A DNA stretch of 64,000 nt from Nereocystis luetkeana. Its lineage: Eukaryota; Sar; Phaeophyceae; Laminariales; Laminariaceae. Below are positions 22,939 through 35,100 of the stretch, piece after piece. The translations under genes were made by a program, and so were the position numbers. Below the pieces are notes generated by a model. That model made no database searches. It was given only the letters and a program-made list of their open reading frames with translations, and was not told the origin of the DNA. The stretch is taken from the NCBI GenBank assembly GCA_031213475.1, contig JARUPZ010000010.1, positions 4,249,798-4,313,797 on the forward strand, read 5' to 3'. Numbering within the stretch: position 1 is the stretch's first letter; every line of letters starts with the position of its first letter.

Positions 22939-23751
22939 AGGGCCGGTCTTATCGAGGTCAAAATAAACAAAAAAAAACGAAATGAAAAAACGAAAAACAG
23001 AACTGAAGAGTACGTGAGTTTTATTGGTCAAATTGTAAAAATGAGAAGTAGAGATCCCGATACCTCCGTTTTCACATTTCGTTTTTCTAAAGTCCCAGAG
23101 GACTTAAAAACCCCCGAAATGGGTGCCAAATAAACGAAATATGGGATACCCAGGGTCGAAGAGGAACATAGGAGGGGCTCGAAGCGTTGGGATGAAGTTC
23201 CGATAAAGTTTCTACGACCGGTTGGCAAGCGTACGATGGCCGAGGTAGTGCATGTGGCTGCCACGCGGCTTGTCTGCTGACGGCGCGAGCACATATGGGT
23301 AGGGAATTACCATGGGGTGCCCTCGCAAGAAACCGGGGGATCAGGAAGTGGCTGTGGCGGTACATTTTTCGACATGAATCCCACTCAACATTCAAACGTC
23401 TGCCATCGAACAGCGATGGCCGATACACAAGTTCTAGAGCACTTCGTAGGGAGCAGGTTGGACCACAAGAACCGCCTGCTGTGGAGGGTGCCTTACGTGT
23501 ACGAGTTGTGTCTATCCACCGTCGCTGTCGAGCGCTATCGCCGAGAACCACGTGCTGTGGCGGTTTAGTCATTCCGAAAAATTGCACCACGTAAAAGTTC
23601 GACTCGGCTTCTCATTTTTGTTTCGTTTTTTTTTTTTCGTTTTTTTGCCCTCGTTAGGACTCAACCTGCTGTTTTTTGCCAAAAACGAAAGTCTGTTCGT
23701 TTTATTTCGTTTTTTTTTTTCGTTTTTTTTGCCCTCGTTGAGACCGGCCCT
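22939..23751. mobile_element. About 810-bp element with AGGGCCGGTCT terminal inverted repeats
   Basis: The left end AGGGCCGGTCTTATCGAGG followed by AAAACGAAA stretches is mirrored at the right by CCTCGTTGAGACCGGCCCT. The core carries an 83-codon + ORF (23,317-23,568, with RLDHKNRLLWRVPYVYEL) and a longer - ORF, neither recognised. No clear target duplication was seen. A non-autonomous DNA transposon is likely. Confidence 0.55.
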
Positions 23752-23901
23752 GAAGTGAAAAAAACAAAAAAATGTGCGGAGGAACCGGGCGGAGGGAACG
23801 CAAGCAGTACTCTCGAGAACGTTTAGCTACTGCAAGTAGGGCTGCTACCTTCTCAGATCTCGCTGCCACATCATGGCTACCTGACGTGGACGCGCGTGCC
23901 A

Positions 23902-24337
23902 TCAGCAGCCGGTACTGCGGTCGTACCATGCCATGTGCTGCAGGGGACGAGCAGAAGGCGACGACAGCAACAGCAAGCATGGAGAGCAAGCTGCCAGCAT
24001 ACCCTCGGTCGTGCCTCCAACACGCCTGCCTCTCTCAACCCTACCAGGCGTCAGATGCTGGCTGACAACTCTCAAGGACGAAATATCGCTGAACATGCGC
24101 GTTTCATCTTATCTCATCCCGCCCCTACTACTGTACCTGCAGCATCCCGACGAACCCAAGACCAGGCAGGCCGAAGCGAAGCAGTGCAAACGCCCCTATG
24201 GCGCCCGCCACGCCCAAAGGAGTTCGGAACCCAAAGAAGTTAATCCTGGTACTTAGCGCACAGTTCAGAAAACTTCCTCCTCCCGAGCCGGCGACTTCAT
24301 CGTCCCTGACGATTTGCCCCTCAACTAAGCGCACCAT
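23902..24337 (-). CDS. FAM241 / DUF4605-like small membrane protein (2 exons)
   Basis: Exon 1, 24,337-24,137, starts at an ATG and gives MVRLVEGQIVRDDEV, then a Gly/Ser stretch, INFFGFRTP, and a hydrophobic segment of about 20-25 residues (AGAIGAFALLRFGLPGLGFV) to a GTACAG donor. Exon 2, 23,937-23,902, follows a CTGCAG acceptor in the same phase and ends HMAWYDRSTGC with TGA. The product is 78 residues. The opening resembles the FAM241A/B (DUF4605) start, M-V-R-x-x-x-G-x-I-V-x-D-D, and the single C-terminal membrane segment also fits. The family's role is poorly defined; its members sit in internal membranes. The match is from memory of the pattern, and the second exon is less certain than the first. 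Confidence 0.5.
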
Positions 24338-24399
24338 GATGCCTTGGCGCCCAAGCAGACAGGTCGAGGCTGGGTTGCGCAGCACAAGGGAGATGCGGC

Positions 24400-25190
24400 G
24401 GAAAACAAATATATCTGACCTACTAAAACATGCCACCAAATATGTTAAGAAACCTCTTCTTTTGAACTTTTATATTTTAAAAAGTCAGGGCTTTTCATGA
24501 CGTGGTTGGAAGACGAACCTGCTCTGCTCGGCTCGTATTGTCTGACGCCAAGGGGCTGGGCATAGTTGACGAACGCAGGGCGGAGACGGCAGTCTGGGTA
24601 GCAAGGTACCAGGCGGATTAGCAGGGAGAACCTGGCTACACTACTCGTACCACAAGCTGCTGCCGCCACCTAGAAGGTGCTTTGGGCTTTGGTCTGCCTG
24701 TTATTTCCCCTTTGTTATTTTTCCTTGTTACTTTCTCCTTGGTTCTTTGTCTTACTCTGTTCACAAGCAGTGGTGTTTTTTGTTATTTTTGTTATTTCTT
24801 CTTTTTTCCAGCTCGTTCTTTTTCAAGTGTAGGCCACCTCGCCTGCGGGGGGGGGGGCACGACAGATTGTTTCTCTTAGATTTTGCTTTCATTTTTCTTC
24901 TTTTTCTTTTTCGACTTGTCTACCTTGTTTTTGTTTTCTCTTTGATTGTTTCTTTTCGTTTCACTATTTCATAGATTGCGTATGTCGTGCCTGTCGTATC
25001 TAGTATGATGACATGGCTTTGCATTGCCCACTGCAGTTCACACTGCACACGTGGCAACGTAGTATCTCTGTGGCGTAGCTTTGTGACCACAGAACTTGTA
25101 TCTCTTCTAGGATGGAAGAATCGGCACGGACACTGGTTGTGCTGGATGTCGACGGGTAGAAAGAACGGTTTAATGTGAAGAACACACACA
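24400..25190. other. T-rich stretch without gene
   Basis: Long TTTTTC-rich sequence from 24,690 to 24,970. The block at 25,135-25,195 is an inverted copy of the dispersed fragment at 7.9 kb. No exon is recognised. Confidence 0.5.
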
Positions 25191-25194
25191 CACA

Positions 25195-26040
25195 CATGAC
25201 CCGACCCGAAGGTCGGGGCACGATTGTGTGTTCAAAATGTCACGGGTCGAGTTGGGTCGGGTTAGGCAGTGTTCAAATCTCACGGGTCGGGTCCGGTCAG
25301 CTCGAGAGATTTTCAAATCTCGCGGGTCGGGTCAGATCGGGTCAAGAGGTGTGATGAAAAGCTCACAGGTCCGGTCAGGTTATTACCCGCGAGAAACGGG
25401 TCACTCGCGGGTCGGGGCAGCATGACCCCCGAGTTGTTTTCTGCTGACCCGTGGGGCGGACCCGCGCATGCGGCTCGCGGACCCGACACTGAAAAAACTT
25501 TCCGCTCTCTTACCCCAAGGATGATCTCTTACCAATACTCAATAATACTCTTTGGGTACAAGTACAGTATCATATTCAGACAATGAAACATCGTCAAATC
25601 CTTACGCATACCCACTACCAGTACATACGTACTGGCTACGAGTACAAATCGATGCGAGGCACAGAAATGAATACCGGTACTTACTGAATTTCTTTTGAAG
25701 AATCACCCACGGGCCGGATCCGCGGGTCGAACCCGCGATTCAAGATGAGTTGTCTCGCAGGTCAAGGTGACCCGACCCGCCTGAGTCCCGTGTCTCACAG
25801 GTCGATCGTAAGGTGGCGGGTCGGGTCGGGTCGGGTCGGGTCGGGTCGGGTCGGGTCGGGTCGGGTCGGGTCGGGTCGGGTCGGGTCAGGAGATTTTCAA
25901 ACCTGACGGGTCGGGCCTGGTCGGGTCAAGAGTTTTTTCAATCTCGTGGGTCGGGTCAAGTCAAGTCAACACACCTACATTTTTTCGTGGGTCGGGTCAG
26001 CTGTGTCACCCGACCCGACCCGTGAGGTTTGACCTGATCC
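25195..26040 (+). repeat. GGGTC-derived satellite with pure core
   Basis: GGGTCGGGTCAGGTCGG-type sequence is interrupted by unique pieces (notably 25,490-25,700). It has a pure (GGGTC)n core at about 25,815-25,887 and ends on ACCCGACCCGACCCG. Longer units also repeat, for example GGTCAAGAG with TTTTCAA. Confidence 0.85.
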
Positions 26041-26124
26041 GCGAAAAGCCCTGGAAACTATAGCGATAAGAATAGACGATCACAGCACAGAAGCGACCAC
26101 AGCGTGATTGGGGGATGATACATA

Positions 26125-29100
26125 CAATGTTTGGTGTGACGCGAGTCGACGAGGGAAGAAAGGGCTGAAGTCTCCCGCGATAAAACAGCCAAGGGTACAA
26201 TCCGTACGTATTAGTGGCGAGCGGGGGGGGGGGGGGGGGTAGGCACGAGCCTGCCATGTGACCCCATATCTGAGATACGACTATTATACGGGGGACCATA
26301 GTAAATAGGACCTACGGTACGCACAACCTACAACACATTTCCTTATTTTTACGAGTACTACACATTTGTACATTAATAACATTTATTTGGTTCTACTTGC
26401 TATGGTCTCCCGTAATAGGAGGGAAAGAGAAAATAAAGGCGAAGATACTACATGGGACGAAAAAAATAGAATTACATATTATATACCCTCTCGTATACCT
26501 GGTACCTGGTAGTGTTGAGCGCACTGCTGTGCTGTACCTGGTACATAATACCATCTGCACGTGATATGTTATGAAATTGGCCACCGCCACACTTTTTTGC
26601 CCTCGCAGGTAGGTGTGTGCACCACCCATCTAGCTATGCCTTTCTTTTATAAACGAAGAACAACAAAACAAGCCGACATTCTTTCGTCGTTTTCGGGCAG
26701 CTTGTCGCGTCTTCGCGTGTGATGCACCAGATATAGATACATCATACGAACGTCACTACGGACTATATACCTGGCACTGTACGTAGTTTTACATACATAT
26801 TTTCCCGTTATGGTGTTTGCCTTCCGCATCTTCCCTATCATGAACACTACCGGTATCAGGGTCTCTACCACCTGCGCCCTCTCGGCTGTGTAGGAGGCCT
26901 GGTTGGGGAGGGGGGCGCGAGGAGAGGGGGTGTGCAAGCGGCATGTACTCTCGCGGACCTTCTCCTTCCCTTCCCATATTCCTCCCTCGCTTAGATCCTC
27001 CTCCCATCCGTCCCCCGCTCACGTCCCCTCTCCTGCCCTTCATTATGGCCGCCCTCTCTTCCCCCCTCCTCCCCTGCTCAAAGCAAGGAGCGTCATGATA
27101 GGCACACACTTGGCAAGGGGACAGGGGCACTTAAAATAATTCCCTGCTACGCCTAAGTACGAAGGTGGTCATATTCGCACCCTGCCAGGTCTCTGCACCT
27201 CCCCCCCCGTCTTTCGGCAGGGTCAAGTGGCCACAGATGTCTTAAAGACACAAGAAAAAAAAGAAGGAAAATCTACGCCCAAAACAAAACAACAAGACAA
27301 TCCCGGTTTGTCTAAGTACAAACCAACGCCGTGGTGACCGTCTAACACAGCATAGCAGAAATGTGTGAACGGATCCCACTTTCCCGGCGTAACCTAGCCT
27401 TATGGTGAGCATTCCTCTCTTCCACCGTCGGAACGGCAGCGACCGCCTCATGTGTGGGTGCTGACACATATTGGATTGGCGTTGATGATGGTGCTGTCGA
27501 GGCCTCAGTCTGTGCTGGTGGGGATGGTACTGGCAGAGCTGGCGAAACCGCCTGTACAGGGGATGGGGTCGAAGAAGTGTTTACCTGTATACCCACGCAT
27601 GGGATAATGACGGAAGTCAGTGAGCACGAGGGGGAACAAAAAAGGGTCTGGGTTGCAGCCATGTGGCAGAAAAGTGCCATTTCTTCCAAGGGGAGGTCCT
27701 TGTGTGCTGCCAAACGCCGAAACCTATTTCGGAGGGGCGACCTATATTGAGGAAGAGGACTGTGTAATATTTTGCCAAATTGGAGGCGACACGATGCTCT
27801 GTGAAACTAGGCATGCTATTATATACAAATAGTATGGTAGGGAGGGTATGGTACAGAGTACCTGCTCAAATACAACAAGTTCCTCCTGTATAAGACGTGG
27901 AGCTCTACTGCATACCCCACACAAAAACAAAAAACAATGATAAACCTACTGCAGCACGGTAAAGGAAACATATTGTAGCTGTAACATCGTTGCACCCACC
28001 GAGAGAGAATGCTATCAAGGCTCTCTCCCCTTGCCCCGGTCGGTGAACGAAATGCCTCAATACGCAACAGCGGCCGTCCCAGTGCTGCAGACGATAATGC
28101 GTTCATTTCATTGTTTGCTTTTAAAATTCAAGCTGCCACGGAAGTGGCGCCGCTCGAGATTATAAAAGTGTAACGTACCTGCTGCTGCTGCTCCGTTCCC
28201 TCTTGCCCGGGGTCATAGGTCGCCAGGATCCAGATCGTTAGACCTGCGGCCTGCAGGAACAGGACAGCAGCTACGACGTCCGATTCCAGCACGGCCAACC
28301 CGACCCTCCCCGCCAGCTTAAACAGGAACACCACCGCCAGCCACGTGCTCACTACCGAGATCTTCGCCAGCAATAGTCCCCGGACCCATGTGTCCGACAG
28401 GAATAGCACAGCCAACCACGTCTTGGACGCTGACAGCTTCCCCACGAAAAGCATAGCGCGCCATGTGTCTATCGTCAAGAGGGCACTCAGGATCGGCGAC
28501 GATGCTACCAGAATACAAGCGAGCATCAAGTGGAGTGCCCTCACGAGTTTGCCGGATATCCACGCCCACGCTACGAGTGTCAGCACTTTCGCTGCGATAG
28601 GGGCCCACGGTACCAGAGCTTCAGACAGGGAGGCAGAGTCTAGCTCGAACCAGGGGGGACGAGTTTCGAGGACCGCTTCGTGCGATGGATCCACCTTTGC
28701 GCCGGACGATATGGGGATGGACAAAAGCGAGAGAAGGAGAGTCAGAGAGAGATACAGAGAGAGAATCGTGGACAAAAGCAAACAGCCACCCTACGTGAAT
28801 ACGTAACGGTTTTGAAGGGTCGTTAACCATGTCAAGCAACGATGAGCTCCCGGACGGCGCGAGCGGGGAAGGCGATGCAGGACGCGAGGACAAGCCATTG
28901 AGTCCAAGTCGACACAACAATGACGTGCCGACGCACTGTAGTGTAGCGCACCGGCAGTGTTCGGTTGGGTACCTCCTGGGCACCCAGGCTCCAGCTTGGG
29001 TTCCGTTCGGCCATGGTCGCTACAAGAGGTCACTCGCGGCAAGCCATACTCGGTACGGTAGGGATTGTGGGGCTACACCAACGTCACACTCAAGGTTACG

Positions 29101-32100
29101 CTATGTTCACGCCAGCCGTGCAGAGTGTAATGTAAGAAGCTGTTCGAGCCGAGCTGAGATAAGCCGAGAGGAGTAAAACATAGGAGGGGAAAACATCAAG
29201 AGCAGTGTGTCCTTGAACTCAACTAGGCATCACCTGTTTCGATACGGGTAGAGAAAGTCGGAAGGTGTGTACTCTCTGCCAACAATATGTGCGTGGATAA
29301 TGTGGTGGTGTTGTATCGGGGTTATGTTATCGCCTTAGTTTTCGAGAGCCATACAACGCATAAATACCAGGGTTCACAAGAATTCCTCACCGACATGTCA
29401 ACGATGGTTGGCATTGATTCTTCGGCGGAAGCTTCGGTGGTCTCTTGCATGTAGGGGAGATAGAGCGCCCTGACAGTCCGGCGAGCATGGCGCGACGCCA
29501 AAATCGCGCCATGCATGAGCCTGCGGTAAGATTACATTGGGAAACGCATCAATGCGTGACGGGTCACGTATCAGATGTTTCTGTACCATTCCCGTTGTAC
29601 CTTTCTTCATGGTGGGAGAGCCTTGCTGCTGCCTACAGTTCCTCTGACTCTTATGCGACGCTGAAACACCATAGTCAAGTATACATTCTGCGGAACTCAA
29701 TCGGTACACATACCCCGCAAAAATACGAGTGTCAGATAGTGTCAGGTGCTTACGGCAGTACCCTCACATCATGGCACCCGTGACCCCTTGGTGTCGTTGC
29801 TCCAACAGTACTGCAGTGGGAAACACGTTTGAAGACTAGACGCTAACAAAGCTTTTGCGTACGTACTGGACTATCTGCCCGAGGAAATGACAAATATATG
29901 AAGCACGTACAGGGATTCAGCTGGAGCTATTTTCCTGAGGAAAAACGCCGCTGCGGGAGTGGGTGGGCGGGTGTGACGTTGATATGTGTCTGTGAGCACG
30001 GCGGCTTCATCGGCAGCCCATTAAGAAACGGCACCATCCGGAGAAGACTACGAGGACCGGTGGCCTCGTTGCATCGCATCGGTAGGGCCATCAATGAGGC
30101 TGTAAGATACAGTAGGCAAAATCACCGCGGTCGTCGTCTCTGCTAGCAAGGCTACCAGTTGTATTTGTTTTGTACCTACTAATATCCCTCGTTACGCGTT
30201 GGGGGTGATATAGGCGGGCTATCAGCTCTCTGACAAAACGTGCCGAGGGTGTCCCTGACAACTAACGAATAGGCTTTGTGGGGGTCTCTCTGGCACAAGT
30301 CCCGCAGCACCTTCCAACCTTAACCACGAACAAGCGCGTGTGCGGGGTCTCGCATGCGTTTCCACAACACCGTCTGTACTTTCAACAAGCTCACACCCGG
30401 TAGGGTTTGTCCAACGAAGGACTGGTCGACCGCCTACAGTACGCGAACAGGCGTTCGCAACACTTCTCACCTTTCCCCTGCATAGTTGCGGTCAAGCACG
30501 CGGGGAAGCCTGTAGCAGCACCGTTTAGGTGCTACATTCCTTCCGTAAGCCTTCTCCGAGGAAGTCCAAACCACCACGGCTCCAGGCTCAGCGGGAGGAA
30601 CAGCTTCGTCCAAAGTAGACCACTTGACAGGAGGGACCCATATTGTCACGGCTCCAGCATCGGCCTGAGGACGAGGTCGTGGAGTATACACCAGAGGGGG
30701 AAAACAGGCACGATTGTAAGGGCGGTCTGAAGCATTTCTCGATTCGATGATTGTTTTGCCACGATTGCCTACCAGATGTTACTGTTCGGTGGCGGCTGCT
30801 GATGCGCGGAAGGCGCCCACTTCGCACGTCGGAAGTCGTGCATTCCGCGGCCTTCGTTACCATGGGAACATGCGGTATACAGACGCCGCTCAGGCAACAG
30901 ACACCGCTGAAAATACAGGAAGATGGGGCGCTTTTTCTGGGTGCAAAAGGACGAGGGGGAAAGCAAGCACACCCCTTTTCCGTCCGACGTTTGAGCATAA
31001 GCTACTCACAAATGATACCTGGTACCAGGCATCATAGGTCGGTTTGAAAGCAGTGCAGTGATAGAACCTTGTGTTGCGAAGCGATTGAAGGCTCGGCATC
31101 ACGAACCATCACCGGGCACTGAAGGCCAGCATATTTCTTCATTGGGAGCTACTTTCAGTCGTTACTGCCTGTAGCTGTGGACTTTAGCGCGGATCGTTCA
31201 CTATCGTGCGCAGCGATACACCAGGCGATGCATCGCCAACCAAGGGAATACCTCCAGAGAACTTCAGAACTTACTTAGCAGGGTGGCGTCGGGCCATCTT
31301 ACCGTACAGTCGATCGTCGCATCTCATCATGCGGTGGCCACTAACCAAAGCAGCGGTAGACAGTTGATCTTGTCTCGGGCGGGGTGCAATCGTTCATCGC
31401 TCAGGAAACGTTGATTATTCTGCCCACGTATTTTGTGCTTTGAAGCTCAAGGTGTGTGTATGGATTGGATATCCCCACTCCGCCACGCTCACCTGACAGG
31501 TTTGGCTGCCATCAGGCGCGGAGCCACCCATGTAGTACTCGAACAACGATGTTGTGTTGACGGCGCTATCTCTGGGTCGAGAAGGGAGGCGTTTTCAGGA
31601 AGGGAGTTCGGGAAGTGAAGGTGAGCGGCGACTCCTCTTCTCCGCTACTTACTGTAGAAATACCATTCTTATCAGCACTGTAAAATGAGGGGTATACGAA
31701 AACCAAGTAAAATGCAAAAATGAAAGAAATCGCTTTTTTCGTAATTTTGTCCGGAAATCCCACCGCACTGATTTGTTTTCCATTCTGGCCTTCTTAGGAG
31801 TGTTGAGCTGTTTCGTCTTTTAGTCTCGCACCCCATGTAGAAACACCATACGTACCATACTGCAGCATTACTGCAGAAACATGATGCTACTGTAGAGTAG
31901 CTATCACTGTGTGTATGTTGGCACATCATGTTCTTGAGCCTTCTGCCACTACAAGTAGTTAGTACCGATAGGAGTAGAGTAGCTATCACTGTGTGTATGT
32001 TGTCACATCATGTCCTTGAGCCTTCTGCCCCTACAAGTCGTTAGTACCGATAGGAGCTTTCATGGCGACCTTTCTCTCACCACACTGCGAGTTTACGATT

Positions 32101-32148
32101 ACTAGGATTGCGCTTCTAAGAACTTTACAGCAGTTACTGTAGGCTGCC
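26125..32148. repeat. Tandem segmental duplication, copy 1
   Basis: The same order of sequence recurs at 40,738-46,628, offset about 14.6 kb. It opens with GTGTGACGCGAGTCGACGAG and ends in TTTACGATTACTAGGATTGC. Identity is high in exons and lower in introns. The offset shifts between 14,577 and 14,672 through intron indels. A third, short relative of the opening segment lies at 39.9-40.1 kb. Confidence 0.9.
26286..26415. mobile_element. TA-type MITE (GGACCATAGT family), copy C, with empty site
   Basis: CGGGGGACCATAGTAAATAGG at the left and GCTATGGTCTCCCG at the right, flanked on both sides by TA. The duplicated copy at about 41,148 lacks the insert and reads straight through (CGACTATCAATAAG). 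The element therefore entered copy 1 after the duplication, or was lost from copy 2. Confidence 0.85.
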
Positions 32149-35100
32149 GCTATCTCTGAAATAAACCACCTACAGTTTCTATTATCCGTCGCAATTCGAC
32201 GCACAAGCACAGGCTCGCTATCTACGCGTACACCAAAGTATATCATGGCCGGACCACCGACCGTTCGAGACAGCAGTATCATAAAGATAGGTGTCAAAGA
32301 GCTGCCTCGACTAACACGCCATAAAACGAAGGTGGTTCCCACGCCCAACTAAGGAAGGAATGTCGATCAAGGCGGCTTGTTTCCGAGCCAAGTTTCCTTC
32401 GTTTTCGAGACACGTTTAATTTTTTTCCAAGACATGTAATAATGTGTGATGCAACCGTTTTCGAGACAAGTTTGGCCCATTTTATAGACAAGCACGATCC
32501 GTTTTCAAGAAAAATCTGGTCTGTTTTGAAGCCAATATTGGCAACACAGGGAAACCTCACGGAAACCGCTTGATAAACAAAGGGGACTCACTCCTCAAGC
32601 ACTCCCGGCGGGCCTTGTGACGACGGCGCGTTGGTCGTAGATGGTGGTCCGTATGCCGACACGGCAACGTCGAAGTCCAGCTCGCTACTCTCGTTCAACA
32701 TCAAGTCGGCATCTGAGTGCGCGACAGGGGAAGCAAAACACACATACGAAAGGCAGGTACCGGCATTGTGATCGTGGAGAGTCACCGCTAGCCTGGAATA
32801 TTGTAAAACCTGTACTACTGTACAACGGCAGGTAGCTGGAGGTGCGTGTGGGTGGGGTGGAAGGTGGGGTGGAACAGCCATCAGCGCTGCGACAATATCA
32901 ATCAAACCTACTAGGTGAATAGGGAATCTTCTAGAAGTAAGTGGATGGCGCGAGGACGGTGAAACTGGCAGAGAAAGCAAAACATGAGGACATCAGTACT
33001 CGTACTGCACGTAGGCCGTGTGGTATGCGACACTTTCATTGCGATGGCTACGTTGAAACTGCACCCATATTTCGGGGACAATTGTTGATAATAATATTTT
33101 CTTGTACAGCGGGAGTTATATTTGGACAAAGTTCGCCGCCGCAGTACAAGAAGAGTTAAACTTTACAATCAATTATGTAATTTTGTGCAGTCAAACTTGT
33201 CGTTGTTTTATACCCGAATAAGGAGTGAATGGGGCCGGCTCTTGTCGGAATGAGTCGAGCACAATGGTTAGACTCACCGCGAACGGTGGGTTCCCAGTCG
33301 CCGATCTCATCGAAAGCCCCAAATTCGCTAGCCTCGCTCTGCAGCGTGATATTTCCGACAGTATCGTTGGACGATGACGACGACGACGAGGGGCTGTGAA
33401 CGTTTTATAGGAGGCCTTAGTCGTGTTGCTGCGGACTGGATCACCCACAATTTCCGAGAACATTCTGAACGCCCAAACGGACTTTCTAACAATAAAAGCA
33501 ATCAATATCGAACATACAATATTGTCTACAACGGTCAACGCGCGTGTGTTTAGCGAGCTCAGCGCAATCGCTAGTCCATCTTCAATGTCACTCCAAACGT
33601 GAACTTCATCTCCGAGCGCGGTGATGTGGTTCATGTGTTTTCCCGACCTCCCTCGAACAGAACGAAGCTTATTTGTCACTGTGCCTACGTAACGCATTTT
33701 ACTACATATTTTCGTCCTTGTCTTCATCTTGTGTGATAGTTCGTCTCCGCGTTCTGCAACCCTGCCCGCAAGGGTCCCCTAAAACTGACCACAGTTCTTT
33801 ATCCGACAGCGTATACCCAGAAATCACAACCGCGCAGCAGACGTCACCATTGACAGCGCTTCGGTGCGCGGCCCACCTGCTGGGCGTCATGTACGTTGAC
33901 CACGCCGTCCCATGAACTGCCGTCGGTAGAAGAAGAGGGTTTCGTCGGTAATGCCGCCCACGTAGGCCGACGCGCAGCGCTGGGCAGGCCTTGTCCCAAG
34001 GCGGTCGGCGGGAGGGCCTGGTCAAAGAAGCAGGAACGTATCGAGTAGCGTGCACATAATATGGTGGTACGTATGGTTAGCTCGCGATGAAATCTTTTTT
34101 TTATCGTACAGTGCAGTACAGTACCAGATGCAATATTGTGAGACACATATCACAGGTGAATGCAGTCGGTAGTCTTCCAGATACCTTTCCCACCGTGCGG
34201 TCACTGACCTTCCCGATCGAGAAACCAGATAGACCGCTCTCCCCCTCGAGCGTTCCTCGACAGCTTTTGCCGAGCGTGGGCGGGAGGCCTGAAACGGAAA
34301 CGTCCCATGTAGTGAGAGCAATGCAAGGGTCGACGGGAGCGACGTCCACCTCTCCATCGTGTGTTACATCCTCTTCTGATAAAGGTCATGTCGGGAAACG
34401 TGGCGGTGGCAGCGGCGACGGGGGTCAATTGACTTGCCACAGTAGTAATAATATGTTGCCTACAAAAACCACGAAATACTTCAGCAGGGTATGCATGCTT
34501 ACGCCTGCCTTGTGTAGGTTAGTGCAACTGGCAGGAGGGAGGCTGGGTATGAAATCATCGAAGCTGCGAACTTAACTATTAAGACGTAGTAAATATGATT
34601 CCCGCACCAGTATTCGGACTGCACCCGAGGGCAGTTCGCTTCGTGTTTTTGGTGGAGATCGTTTCCATAAGATATAACGTTGCCGCACACCACGCACATC
34701 GTATAATATTAGATTACGTGCCAATACAGCCGGCGCAGCCACTAAAGAGCACTTGACGGCGTGCCAGTTTTGAACACCTTTTATCTGACGCAGTAACTTA
34801 GCGGGTCTCTACCTACTTACATCGTTGCTGCCTCTGTCTATCCGCGATCTAATACGACGAGAGTGTATACCCACTTCGTACTACAGAGGTATGCGATGAA
34901 AGTATATGCCGACTAGCGACAACGTCAACACTCCAGATATACCACACTCGGACTGGGCTGCACCCGTTGGTCTAGCGAGAGCTGCGGTGTAGTCATTCAA
35001 CATCGTTAAGGTCTAGGTGGATCGCTCGAGATGAGCTTTCCACATGCAATACGTACACAGCAGCACATCCGAGAATACGTGTTTATATCGCCATGACAGA

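Noticed and set aside
28695..28781. Signal-peptide-like start MLLSTILSLYLSLTLLLSL before the membrane exon
   Set aside because: The DNA is a CT-rich tract ending in an AG just before GTGGATCC, with a 12-bp length difference between the duplicate copies. It is better read as the polypyrimidine end of an intron.
28829..29176. + strand ORF conserved between the duplicates (MSSNDELPDG...)
   Set aside because: Conservation follows from the recent duplication. The copies end at different points, and it lies antisense to an intron of the better-supported - strand gene.
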